A DNA stretch of 64,000 nt, taken from assembly GCA_013423385.1 (NCBI GenBank), contig BLZA01000007.1, forward strand, positions 1,097,956 through 1,161,955, given 5' to 3'. Position numbers and translations under genes: made by a program. The stretch is from Naganishia liquefaciens (Eukaryota; Basidiomycota; Tremellomycetes; Filobasidiales; Filobasidiaceae). Within the stretch, counting starts at the first letter, position 1; each line of letters begins with the position of its first letter. The notes under the pieces were generated by a model. It searched no databases, had not been told where the DNA came from, and saw nothing but the letters and a program-made list of their open reading frames with translations. This document shows, piece after piece, positions 40,996-51,893 of the stretch.

Positions 40996-42188
40996 ATGCT
41001 CTCCGGCTTCATACATTAAATATTCACAAAGACCAGTTCTCAATTAGTCCGGCTTGCATGAAGTTGTTATCGTTCCCGCCCTCTCTCCTTACACTGGTCT
41101 GCTGCAGATAGCACTGAATGCTTCCATCATCAAACGCTATCAAAATGAAATCTTGAGAAGTTTGAGACAGTAAAACACCTGATTGTACTCAGGCAGACAG
41201 TGCAAAGCCCCAGAGTGACTTCATATCGCATTGCATTCTTGGCCGTTAGCAGTTTCGTAGTCGCACACTCTGGACCTCTCGCTCCTGATATCTCTCTGCC
41301 TCGCCCCATGCTTTCTAAACCATTCGAATTATCTGCTGGGCAAATTGAGCTGAATGAGTCTCGTTGCGGCCTCGACGTGTCGACTGGTCCATTTTGCTTT
41401 ATCCAATTCTGACGGGAGGGTTCAATGACAAGACGCCGTCAGTGTTGCACAAGAGTCGCGAGGCAGGGACAGAGCTGCCGGCGCTCGCTGAACCATTGAC
41501 AACATAGACTGTATCGAGATGTAAGATTCACCTGAGTTTTTCCAGTCATGTCAGTAGTATACCACCAGCTATTGATATTGTACATGTGTTTCGATTGACC
41601 GGTCATCTAGGTGTTGGCACAAGACACGCTCGTGCGCCATCTTAGTCGATCATAACCGAGGAAGGCTCGAGTCGCCCAACAAGCTGCATGATGCATGCGG
41701 TCTGCTTAACCCCCTGGTCTCTGTGAGCGCAAGTCATTTGACACGCCGGACGAAGCAGACTGAGGATCTTTTGGAGCTGATCGTCGGTCATTCCTCTGAA
41801 GCGCGATGACTGGGAACGAATAGCGGTGACTACCCCAGAACATGGAATCACCTTGCAATCCGCCCGACACCAAAAGCCGAACGGCCCACGACGAGCGACG
41901 GCGATGGCAGCGTGGTCGTGGATGTGCCAAGCTTGGTAAAAGAGACATGATAGCGGGCATACAAACTACACAGGGTGCGTCATGATGCGTGTGACTCAAA
42001 CACCTTTTCCGGCCGCCTGGAACAGCCGCTGGGACTCTAGCATAGCAGTATGCTTTGTGACTCATCTTCGACAACATGAACGGCAGGACATTCACAAATT
42101 CTGTATTGCTCGCAATGCCTAACATATGTTTGTATAAGTCATGATAACGTTCGATATCCAACCAGGACTTTACCCTCGCCTGGAATGC
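40996..42188. other. Gene-poor DNA
   Basis: No supported coding exon. Open frames on the minus strand (41642-42236) have no recognised domain. Confidence 0.5.
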
Positions 42189-42678
42189 CAGATAGCACTG
42201 TCGTTGTGTAAGAGATCTAGCACTAGCGATGTACACTTGTTACTCATGACAGGATCTTCAATACCGGAAGTGGAAGACGAGGGTAGCTAGTCCTGAGAAA
42301 GCCTTGCACCCAAGGCAGCTTCGTCGTTAAAGGGCAATCAAAGGGTGTCTCATAAGGCATGAGAGCTATTACAACGGGTCCAGAACCCAGCTATACAGGC
42401 GTATTCTAGTTGTCTAGGAGTCCTTAGTGGCGAACGAAGTCCCAGCTTCGGTGTCCATACTTCGGCGAAGCGCGTGAAGCGCGTGAAGACCAAGTACGCG
42501 GATGACGAAGCGGCTTCGTCTTCACCAGCTTCTGCGAAGTCCGGAAAAGCAAAGTATGAAAAGTCGAGACAAAGAGACCGAGCACTCGCTCACTCAGCCA
42601 TGATGGAGTGATGACGAAGACGAAGTGATGACATCGTCATGACTTGAACACACAACGGGCTCTGATGAGGTTGTAGCA
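42189..42678 (-). mobile_element. LTR copy L2, truncated at its 39276-side end
   Basis: Shares AGATAGCAC, GTCGTTGT, GATCTAGCAC, CGATGTACACTT, CAATACCGGAAGTGGAA and GACGAGGGTAGCTA with L1 in the same order, and ends GGTTGTAGCA like L1. The first 40 bp of the L1 end are missing. Its interior block is rich in CTTCG/CGAAG palindromic motifs instead of the 14-bp repeat. Confidence 0.7.
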
Positions 42679-43299
42679 CTTCAACTTCCCCTCCCTACGA
42701 CTTCCCCTCCCCATGAGGAAGACATCGCCCACGCTATTGAAATGGCGAAGCATTTATTGGTGATTGGCAAGAGACAAGATGTGACAGGGGCTTAGAAAAA
42801 GAAGGTGTCCAACTTTCCTGCAGCTTTGAGTTCCGTTAGGATCCGAAACGTTTGTCAAGGCGAAAGATGGTATAGGTACTCCCGCAAAGGCCCGATATGA
42901 CCGTGTGCGGCAAAATACTGCATGATTCTGAATTCCGAGATCGAACCTGGTCGTTTCTCGTCTCAGTATCCCCACAGGGCGTCGACGACACCTGGGAAGT
43001 GGGGGAGCATTTGCTCCGCCGTCATGTAATACTTGCGACCTTGGTAGACGAACCTGTGCAGAGTTGTAAGCGATATGTAGTCATAAACGCGACTGGGAAC
43101 ACCAGTACTTCAGGTCCTTCCTCCGACAGCAGTGTCGCTTGATGTCGGAGGTTTGCAGCGTCTCGGGCCCGTCTTCAGCGTCAGACGACGCAACGCTCGT
43201 ATTGTCGTCGTCCTCGAGGGCCTCGTCGAGAAGGCGAACGTCGTTGATGTCGTCACGGTCAAGGATGACAGGGGGAAGCGACATAAGCTAGTGAGGTAA
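42679..43299. other. Gene-poor DNA
   Basis: Short minus-strand frames (42754-42975, 43081-43284) have no recognised domain. The second is rich in Asp/Glu/Ser and may be part of a broken gene. Confidence 0.4.
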
Positions 43300-44582
43300 T
43301 GTAAAGCTCCTTAGTACGGGGCGCCAACTAACGGCCTTGTATAACTAAGCAATGAGCCATCATGAGATCGGCAGTCCGGCTACTCTGGGAATATCCGGAG
43401 AAACTGGCACGTTCAACGATCTTCTACTTCGGTGTCAGAACTGAGACAATGTCAAGTGCTAGAGTGGAGCTACTGAAGGGTTTATAACAGCGGGGCTGAA
43501 GACAAGGGAACAGTGATCGTGTGGTAATGTGAGCTAACACTAGCGAGACTGGTAAGACAAGTTGTAAAGGCAAAGCAATGCTAAGCCATTGAAGCATCTA
43601 GTTTGGGAGGCAAAGCGTGATTCAATGGAGTGGATTTCTACAGTACAAGTAATTTGAGCTTCAATAAGGCAAAATGAAGTTTGGACAAGGGAGCCCTTGA
43701 TCCCTTTGAGTGTAAACTGTCAATGCAAGAGCTGCAAAGGCTGCAAGTCGTGCACTGGCAAATTGGGCAGATTTGGCTAACTAGATAGAAGTCAGCTTGC
43801 TGCATAAAGCCCAATAACCCTGCTGAGAAATGCATGTCACGGCCGAAGCTGCAAAGGCTGCAAGTTGTGCGACAACAGAATGGGCATGAGCAGACTGAGC
43901 TTGGAATCTAGGGGGGCTTCGGGCACTTGATGGCTCGTTTACCCCCTGTCAGGCGACGATGTTAGTTTCACTGACGCCCAGAAGAGGGCAGCCTTCGGGC
44001 ATGCGGTCAACTCAACTACATTAGAGGTAGGCGGAGTTGGGCCCCGTAGATGTTGATATGTTGACGCTTATATTAGGAAGAGTATGTAGACAAGCAATCT
44101 AAGCTTGATACCAAAACCTTACTGCTGGGACGCCCGATAGATGTGGCAGCTATTAGAGTATGCTCCAACGCCCGATATCCTACTTTGGCTAAGGCGAACT
44201 TGCGCTTCAGGTCGGTGTCACGATGAAGGTCGTCCTTCGAGGCGGTCTAGTCTAGCCATTGAAACAAGCAATAAAGTTGACGCACTCGGTCGAGCAACTC
44301 TACGATGCATGGTCCAAAGCGAAAGCAGCCATACTCGGGACTACTCCTCAGTGCAAGATGCGAAGGAGGTCGGTGACGAGAGATATGAGGATTACAAAGC
44401 TGCGGTTTGCGGCTTGCGATCAGTTCGTGCACAACAGGGTGATCATGTGGTCGAGCAGGCTCAACAGCGAATTTTAAATGGACGAGTTTTGGGGTCACGT
44501 CGAGATGCATGTCCTCCAGCCGGAGGACCGGGGCAGAAAATGTCAAGCATTTGCTTGTCAAGAGATGTAAGCTTTTGACACC

Positions 44583-44596
44583 GGGGGGGGGGGGGG
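44583..44596. repeat. 14-base G homopolymer
   Basis: An uninterrupted G run within repeat copy A, directly after a decayed open frame. Prone to slippage. Confidence 0.9.
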
Positions 44597-44831
44597 TGCG
44601 GGGAAGGGGTTATCTTATATGAGCGAACGGTTTAATGGATTCGATGACTCGGCGGCGTACCGAGCACATCTCGAGGCCCGAGCTTAGCCTACTATCAAAC
44701 AAGGCTGGCAACGAATTGGGCGGCTCCACGATAGAGTATTGTCGAGAATGCGGAGTGTGGTAAGCCAGTGTGCCTTAAGCTGCGCGAAATCCTCTTCAAC
44801 ATGAAGTGTCCGTACAATCATCGGTCACAAA

Positions 44832-45146
44832 ATGCGAAGATGTCACGCACAAGAGCATCACGAAGAATCCGATAAAAGTTTGGATAAAGGGTTAGCGAAC
44901 CGGTCCCTCGCGGAGCTAATCGAGCTCTGTCGCAAAACCAATTGCCCACACGTCAGAGGACGGACCCGGCCGCATCTCGTTGCGAAGATCAAAGACGCCA
45001 TCACCGATACAGCAGCTATCGCTAGACCCAAATTGCAAGCACAGCTATCTCCTGGACAACAACGAGCGGTGGACAGACTGTCCAAACTCGGTTTCGCTGA
45101 ATTGGAAGGAGACTCGCCATGCGTGCGATGCAGGCGGCGGAAGTAA
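44832..45146 (+). CDS. Small SAP-like protein within repeat copy A
   Basis: ATG 44832, 104 aa. Residues 22-56 (LANRSLAELIELCRKTNCPHVRGRTRPHLVAKIKDAI, here broken as two helices around HVRGRTRPH) have the helix-turn-helix spacing of a SAP DNA-binding motif (L..L....L......G.....L...I). The end is CVRCRRRK. It may be a fragment of a longer decayed gene, because protein-like sequence without a start codon lies just upstream in the same frame. The functional claim is inference. Confidence 0.35.
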   Translation: MRRCHAQEHHEESDKSLDKGLANRSLAELIELCRKTNCPHVRGRTRPHLVAKIKDAITDTAAIARPKLQAQLSPGQQRAVDRLSKLGFAELEGDSPCVRCRRRK

Positions 45147-45165
45147 CAGGGGCAGCCGCCGTAGG

Positions 45166-47429
45166 GCGTCACTTAAAAGAGGCAGCATATCAGCAGTGAC
45201 CCAATGAACAAGAAGATATAAGGTTTTCTGGGATTTCTGGTCCTGTACAATATCATTCACTGGGCTTGATTGGCTTGTTGCGAGCGATTGAGTTTCAACA
45301 TCGATGTAGTTTGACAATCTGTCGAATGCCGTATCGGGGAAATGGTGCTCGATTAGAGGCTTGATGAAATGATACACAGTCAGATCTGCCAAACTCTCAG
45401 GTGTCAACTAGGTGATATTCTCCAATGACTTTGTGTAGAAATTTTGATTGTCGCTTAGTCGGGACTCAAAGAGGTATTTTTGGGGGTTTGGGAATACTGA
45501 ACTCTCTCTAGTGACACTGGACCCCGCTTCACGGGAGCCACCAAAATCTCAGCATGGCTCAGCATTTCTGGAGAATCCTTCTCAATTTGAAACATGCTCA
45601 ACGGAGACCCAGAGCACGTAACCAAGCACCGTCGCATACATTATAGCCTCCTTCATTATGCGGTTACTGAAAGTCTCTGTGCTGGTGCATAATCGTTGAC
45701 CAAAAAGTAAATAAGCACTCCTGCATCATCTACCTCCGCCGAACCGTCGACCCTGTAGCCTCAAGAAGTCTGTCGGAAGATTCATCCGGTCGTTCAGATT
45801 TGAGCTTGAGGAAAGGGGCGACATCAGCTGTGCGGATGCAACTAGACGTGAGGCTTCGCCAACTCTGTTCATCATGCCGGTAAAGCTTCTGGGATGAGAT
45901 TTTGTTTTTGTAACAGGATGTCCGGATTCAAGAAGTTAAAATTACCGCATGGACAAGAGCTTCCAAGGCACATAGGTGGACATTTTAGTCTGCAGAGGTG
46001 TTGTCGGGAAAAAACATCCAGTACGCAAGTGATTGCCCATAATTCTTGACCTATGCCACGCTTCTCTTTCTCAGTAATGGGGACTCTGTCATCTGTTCAT
46101 GGTAAGCAACGAATCTGACTCGAAACATTCTTCCTTCAAAATTGCGTGTTTCAACGCAAAGGTACCTTTTGAATCTTGCCCTAGATATATCAAGAAGCAG
46201 GTATTCACAGAGCCGTCCTGCTGTAAGCGTGTTGGGCAAACTCGTATGTACATCGCATTTAATCTTTTCATATCTTATCTAAATTGTTGTGTATCCCATC
46301 CATTGTTTTACTATCGATTCCGATGTTATAAACCTGACGCGATAGCATACAATGCCGACGTCTGCAGTCTCTTATCAACGATCTCACTTGATCTCCCCTA
46401 GATCGAAGCCTCCTGCTAGCAACATTCACATCGCATTCTGGTCATGCTCCGATTTCGAGTCATCGCGGGATTTTCTTTGAAAAGCGAGTTTTCTGAGCAG
46501 TCTTTCGCAAAACTGTTACAAATGAAGATTATCAGAGCACGAACGTCTATTGGATATTCAAGTCCACTTTTAGCCGACAAAAGACTCAACTAACATAATG
46601 AGAGCAGCAACGTCTGATCTGTGAGGTATTCGTACAAAGTGTGAATCTGAATTCGAAGAGTTTCTATATCTGGCTGCAAGATGACTCGAGCGTATTGAGA
46701 TGTCGCATCAACGAGAGGATAGACCTTTTGCCAGTGGCGCAATTGAAGCGCAAAAGTCCATGTGGCCTTCAACAGTGATATGGTGATCAAAGTCGTTGAT
46801 TCCTGACACTGATGTTATTGGACCAGAAATGTTTTACGAACATCTGCAGTCTCTCTTAGTTATCGAAATACTTACCTGATAGAATTAGAGCGAGATTATC
46901 TGATTCAATAGGTGCTGATAACAGTGTGAATGTACATATGACGAGTCAAGTTATCTTGCTGCTGAACGAACCGAGCGCAGCAAGACGTTATCTCGATAGA
47001 ATGTCGTCGGGAGCGCGGCTGACACGCAAAGAATGTGTTTGACCTTTTCAGAAGTGACATGGTGTTCTCAATCGTTGATTTCCGACATTTTCCCTCCGAC
47101 TAAATACCAATGACTATTTCAAGTAGATCCCGTTCTTGCTAGTGGTAGAGTTTCGTTTCGTAGTCGTCTAGCAGATGCGTCGGTAGTCGTCTAGCGTATC
47201 CGCTAGTAATGAATGAATTTATAAAGAAGTCTGCTGTATTTTCTCTGGAAGGGACATGCTTCAACTTGGTGATATGCTTGCTGACTGGATGTCTAAGGAG
47301 GCCATGTCATAGAGAAATGTGTTGGATCGATCGTGATGTGCAGAACTCCTATTGAACTCTGGGAGCGTTGTTAGCGCAATCGCGCTTCCTCCTTGCAGCG
47401 AAGCTAATAAACGAACCTGTCCAGTAACA
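45166..47429. other. Gene-poor, AT-richer DNA
   Basis: No supported gene. A short sequence (GTGRYATGGTG...TCGTTGATT...GACA) occurs near 46775-46810 and again near 47055-47090, suggesting a diverged local duplication. Confidence 0.5.
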
Positions 47430-48143
47430 TTTCATTCACTCAGCTGTGACGCCAAAGCATTCAATAGTTGACCTTGGCTTGACAGGTGAGTACAGCGATA
47501 GACAATATGATTGCAAGGCATCCAATAGTTGGCGTTGGCTTGAGAAGTCCTCGGCGAAAGACTCGGGCCCATGTCGTCGTAGTAAATCAGCATCGTCATG
47601 ATGCATGACAAGGTCTCAAAGCAGTGTCCTAACCCATACTGCTTGTTTTGCGACAGCACCAGAAAAAAGTTAGTCCGCTTCGGCGGCGCAGAGCGACACA
47701 GTGGGTTGACGTCGAGCTCGCCAAGACGTTAAGCCTCGAAAGGTTTTGAAAATGTATCCAGAGGTAGATCTGCGAGAATCTTAACATCCTCCCCAATCGG
47801 CATCAGCGAATCCGAAGAGAAGCTTTTGACCAGCGTTGGCATTGAATGTTAAGCACAGATCCGTTGTACCTCGTAGATACCGCAGCAAATGCTTGACAGC
47901 CTTGAAATGTGATGAAGACCAACGACTGATGTATCGCGCCAAGACGCCAGCAACGTACGAAATGTCTGGCCGTGTGATAGTTGATAGATGTAGAAAAGAT
48001 CCGGCGATCTTGGGATACTCCAAGTGCTTTGCCTCTTCTACTTCGTCGTCTGACGCTGCTACCGGCTTGAATCCAGGCGGTAGTGGAGTCTTGACATGTC
48101 GGGAATCAACGACTTTGAACACCACGTCACTTTTAAAGGACAC
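47430..48143 (-). pseudogene. Decayed Ty1/copia RT-RNase H remnant
   Basis: From 48143 down, the frame reads PKIAGSFLHLSTITRPDISYV, LLRYLRGTTDLCL and FGFADADWGG, which is the end of a copia reverse transcriptase and the start of RNase H. The rest of RNase H (SGYIFKTFRG, SWRARRQPTVSLCAAEAD, KQAVWV) continues in other frames with at least one frameshift and a stop, to about 47430. It lies on the opposite strand to the copia element that follows, so it is a separate insertion. Confidence 0.85.
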
Positions 48144-48280
48144 GTAAATTCTTTGCGCCTCAATCGCGCTTCTGGTGAATGGTTTGTCAATATGTCATCT
48201 CACTGTGCTCGATTCGTCTTGCAGCAATATATAAACTCTTTTTATTTAGTTTCCCACTTTGTACGAACACCTAAAAGATC

Positions 48281-48375
48281 AGACATTTCTACTCTGATTC
48301 TTTTAGGTGAGTCCTTCATTAACTAGGAGTGACCTTTAGTATTCATTAGACATTTCTACTCTGAATCTTTTAGGT
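48281..48375 (+). repeat. Duplicated 28-bp segment at the copia 5' end
   Basis: AGACATTTCTACTCTGATTC plus TTTTAGGT (48281-48308) recurs with one change at 48348-48375. The second copy leads directly into the primer-binding site, so it is probably the end of the 5' LTR. Confidence 0.8.
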
Positions 48376-48386
48376 TATGGGCCCAG
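48373..48386 (+). other. Copia-type primer-binding site (half initiator tRNA-Met)
   Basis: GGTTATGGGCCCAG is complementary to the anticodon stem-loop of eukaryotic initiator tRNA-Met (CTGGGCCCATAACC). Copia of Drosophila and yeast Ty5 prime from this cleaved half tRNA, so the element probably does too. Confidence 0.75.
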
Positions 48387-48439
48387 TGTTCAAAACACTC
48401 AGTACCTAGAATCTAGAGATTTCAAATCAATCCATAAAT

Positions 48440-49459
48440 ATGTCTGACTCCGACTCCGAAATACCTTCTGGAAGAACCAACGTTCGCATTCAGAAATTAA
48501 AAGGGACTCACAATTACACAACATGGTCCCGAAACGTTATCGCCCACCTCATGACGAGAGGATTACTCGAAATGGTGACCACATCACCCACAGACGAGGA
48601 GAAATCACCTTTCGTGACGCCTATCGACAATAGAAAACTACAAAACGCATGGTCAGAAATCTTTTTGACTCTGTCCAACGAAGTCCAAGGAGCACTTTCA
48701 CCTGCAGCAGCCGATGCCTTTAAGCCCGAACCAAGTCTTCTCTGGTCTGAATTAAAAGAGACGTACGGTGCCTCAACATTTCAAGAGCTGGCGTGTCGAA
48801 TGGAAACGATTTGGGGATTAAAAATAAAAGATGATGACGACCCCATCAAGAATTTATCAATTTTGAAGGCCACCTACGCCGAAGTCGTCGCAACAGGAAA
48901 AGTGGCATTCGACACCATGCTGTTCACTATCGCCATGTTGCGGGCCTTACCACCTTCTTACGATCCGCTCGTTCAAAGTCTATATCAACAGAAGAATTTA
49001 ACGCCCGAAGTCATCTTCACCTACGTTCAAACCGAACATAATCGTCGAATCAATGCCGGAGAAACATCCTCGGCGCTTGCGGTCAAACAATATAAGAATG
49101 ATTTACAAGTTAAAAAGTGGTGTGAATTTCACAAGAACAACTTCAGCCATACCACCAACGAATGCAAGGTATTGGCAGGCAAGCGCAAGAACGTCAATCA
49201 TCATGATTCTTCTCGTGCCAACGTCTCTTCAACCGTCAACTCACGAATGAAACTGCACAATTCGACGACTATCCCGCAACTGCAACAGCCCTTTTTGTGC
49301 GATCCACTAGCGAAAATTCATTCTTTATCGATTCCGGTGCTACCGACCATATGGTTTGTTCGAAAACCCACCTTCACGACATCACACCCTTACGACGAGA
49401 AGTCGTTGTTGGTGGCGGCAGATCTCTATGGTCTACTCACCAAGGCACATTGCGCCTGA
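48440..49459 (+). CDS. gag: Copia Gag protein
   Basis: ATG 48440. The first 230 residues form the copia-type Gag fold (LKGTHNYTTWSRNVIAHLMTRGL, then LWSELKETYG, LKATYAEVVATGKVAFDTML, LRALPPSYDPLVQSL). A CX3HX5HX4C knuckle (WCEFHKNNFSHTTNEC) follows at about residue 232-247. The last 60 residues are out of frame with the pol reading; the pol frame is already open from about 49200 (QLTNETAQFDDYP), so the true product probably shifts there. Confidence 0.85.
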   Translation: MSDSDSEIPSGRTNVRIQKLKGTHNYTTWSRNVIAHLMTRGLLEMVTTSPTDEEKSPFVTPIDNRKLQNAWSEIFLTLSNEVQGALSPAAADAFKPEPSLLWSELKETYGASTFQELACRMETIWGLKIKDDDDPIKNLSILKATYAEVVATGKVAFDTMLFTIAMLRALPPSYDPLVQSLYQQKNLTPEVIFTYVQTEHNRRINAGETSSALAVKQYKNDLQVKKWCEFHKNNFSHTTNECKVLAGKRKNVNHHDSSRANVSSTVNSRMKLHNSTTIPQLQQPFLCDPLAKIHSLSIPVLPTIWFVRKPTFTTSHPYDEKSLLVAADLYGLLTKAHCA

Positions 49460-50539
49460 ATGGAACGCTCAGCCTTCTCTACGTCCTCTTGGTACCGAAC
49501 TTGGAATGCAACTTGTTATCCGTTCGCAAGTTGATTCAATGTGGTCTCACCGTCAAGTTTGGCAACAACGATTGCACCATCTTCCAACAAGGCAAACACA
49601 TCGCGACTGCACCACACCGAGCCGGCTTATACACTCTGCAGGTCAGCGAATCATTTTCTCTAGCTCACATAGTCTCTAAGACTGATCTGCTCACTCACTG
49701 GCACCACAGATTGGGTCACTTCAATTTTCGTGAAGTCTTTAGAATGGGCAGTGAAGGTCTTTTAGACGGTGACTGGAAAAATGTATCGAATCATGATCTA
49801 GCATATGCATTTTGCGAAAGCTGTGTTCTTGGAACAGGAAGACGATTGAACACGTATCCAGCATTAGAACGTGCACAAAGACCGAATGATCTGGTTCACA
49901 TCGACATTTGGGGACCAGCAAGAACACCTTCGCTCGGGGGAAATCGATATTTCTTGACTTGTTACGACGATCATTCCAGACACACTCGACTTTATCTTCT
50001 CAAGAATAAATCAGAAGCGTTACGAGCCTTCGAACGATATATCATTCTAGTCGGAAATCACTGCGAAACCACTATCAAAAGAGTTCGCATGGACAACGGG
50101 AGTGAATTCACTTCAAATCGCTTTAAACACTTGCTTGCAAACAATGGGATACTCGAAAATCTGATTCCTCCTGGAGATCATGCACAAAATGGTCGAGTCG
50201 AGCGACAACATCTCACAATCTTGAACACAGTCCGAACCATCTTGATTGATTCAAAACTTCCGCAAGAATTCTGGGCTGAGGCAGCAAATTACGTGGTTCA
50301 TGTTCGAAATCGAATTCCAAATGCGAAGACAAGAAAAATACCATACACGATGTGGTCTGGCAAAAATGTGGCTCACGAGACACTGCGGCCTTTTGGATCT
50401 CAAATTTACTTTCGAGATCATACAGAGTCTGACAAACTCCAGGCACGATATCGACCAGGTGTTTTGCTCGGATGGCGCGAGGACAGTAGTTCCTATGTTC
50501 GATACTGGGATCCACTTAAGAGATCCGTCAATTATTCAA
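49200..50539 (+). pseudogene. pol: Copia Pol: protease, GAG-pre-integrase and integrase, truncated
   Basis: Lies in the -1 frame relative to gag. The protease motif is FFIDSGATDHMV. The GAG-pre-integrase block is HWHHRLGHFNFREVF. The integrase core shows the D,D-35-E triad in HIDIWGPA, MDNGSEFTS and NGRVERQHL. The C-terminal region ends RPGVLLGWREDSSSYVRYWDPLKR, then is cut off by the MULE starting at 50540. Reverse transcriptase and RNase H are missing here, so the element cannot move by itself. Confidence 0.9.
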
Positions 50540-51893
50540 GGGGAAATTTGCAAAAATACTCCTGTACTTTGCCCTAAATATGACAAATACCCCTGCATCG
50601 ACGAAAATTACAGAAATACCCCTGTCGCTTTTATTTTTTTCCAAAGCGCGTTTTCTTTGGGTGAAACCCTTCAATGTGACACAAAAATGGCTGTCAGACA
50701 GATGCTTGACGCGTAGAAAATCAGCCAACGCCGGCATAGTAGTGATAGACTGAGCATCGAGAACGACGATTACGAGAACTATCAGGGCAGGTGCATAGCT
50801 CTATCGTCGATACGAAATGGTGATCTCCACAGCAGACGAGCAGTTGCCTTTCCGACTGGGCCAGGCTTTTATCAGCAAACAGGCCCTTGCCGAAGCTGCG
50901 AAGCTGCATGCTTCCATCGAGGGATTCGAATTCTACGCACACAAATCCGATAATAAGAAATACGATATTCGATGCCGTAACTCCAAAGAGCAACAATGCG
51001 GCTGAAGGCTGTACGCTTCTCCTTCGACATCGAGCCCGGGATTTATTGTCAAGACTTTGTAGCTGCGGCACAGCTGCACGGGAATGAAGTAATTAACGTC
51101 ACGGAACATGACGTCAACGCTCGCTGCCAAAATGATTGAACCGAAAGTGGCGGATCACCCGAGATACAAGCCCCGAGAGGCAGCGCAAGACCTGTTATGG
51201 GAACACGGCATCACTCTCAGCTACCCTCAGGCGCACCGGGCAAAACGGAAAGCCCTCGAAGCCCTTCATGGCGACTTTGCAGCAAGCTTCGGAGCTATGC
51301 ACCAATACTGTGAGCTGATCAACCAGGTTAACGTCGGTACAGAAGCCTATTACGACACCGACCCGCACACCGGGCATGTTCCAAAGAACGTTTGTGGCTT
51401 TCGGCGCATCACTCGGGGGATTTTTCGCCTGTCGACCTGTCGTCGGTCTAGATGGAACTCATCTGCGGCACAGCTACAAGGGTGAGTTCTACCGCCTCTT
51501 CGTCCTTTACGTCAGAGCGGAAATTAATTACCGACCTCTAGGCATTTTGTTGGTTGCTGTAGCGCTCGACGTCAAGGGTCAATTATTCCCGCTCGCTTTC
51601 GGTGTCTGCTCGGTGGAAAATCAAGACAACTGGCAGTGGCTTTTACGGCATCTTCTTCAAGCTATCGCCTTCGGCCCAAGCCGTCGAATTACATGGCTTT
51701 CGGACCGACAGAAGGGTCTCATCAACGCCGTCGCGGTATTACGGCCCGGTGATCACCACGCATTCTGCCTTGTGCACCTGAAAGCCAATTTCATTCGGCG
51801 TTTCGGGGATCAAGGGCTAGTACAGCTGCTTTGGAAAGTTGCTCGAGCGACTACCGAAAAGACGTACAACGAGGTGATGAAGGAAATGGCTGG
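50540..51893 (+). mobile_element. MULE (Mutator-like) DNA transposon, 5' part
   Basis: Begins GGGGAAATTTGCAAAAATAC, typical of MULE terminal inverted repeats, exactly where the copia pol similarity stops. Three AAATACYCCTG motifs recur within the first 90 bp, likely transposase sites. The transposase frames follow. The 3' half and right terminus are absent; an LTR of another family starts at 51894. Confidence 0.75.
50817..51893 (+). pseudogene. Broken MULE transposase
   Basis: ATG 50817 opens the MuDR N-terminal zinc-binding domain (FRLGQAFISKQALAEAAKLHA, YDIRCRNSKEQQCG), then meets TGA at the position of the expected Trp and a further TAG in RLYASPSTSSPGFIVKTL. The middle (HPRYKPREAAQDLLWEHGI, AHRAKRKALEAL) is open from about 51108. 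After a frameshift near 51375 the catalytic MULE domain continues: VVGLDGTHLRHSYKGEFY, LLVAVALDVKGQLFPLAFGV, ENQDNWQWLLRHLL, ITWLSDRQKGLINAV, FCLVHLKANF. These contain the first two acidic catalytic residues; the last is beyond the truncation. Confidence 0.88.

Larger units (their letters stand above)
43300..45165 (+). mobile_element. Unrecognised mobile-type repeat, long copy A
   Basis: Shares its first 655 bp (43300-43955) with copy B (60177-60853) at high identity, starting TGTAAAGCTCC at the same base. About 50 bp near its right end (45113-45160, GGCGGCGGAAG...GGCAGCCGCC) match B again at 60870-60920. Copy A thus has about 1.15 kb that B lacks. That extra segment holds decayed open frames (44141-44578, with KLTHSVEQLYDAWSKAKAAI and, after one stop, MDEFWGHVEMHVLQPEDRG) and the SAP-like frame at 44832. 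No transposase, reverse transcriptase or clear terminal inverted repeat is seen, so its class is unknown. Confidence 0.6.

Noticed and set aside
48306-48372. An intron between the duplicated TTTTAG sites (GTGAGT...TTTTAG) in the copia leader
   Set aside because: The splice-like ends are explained by the direct duplication itself; no evidence of splicing.
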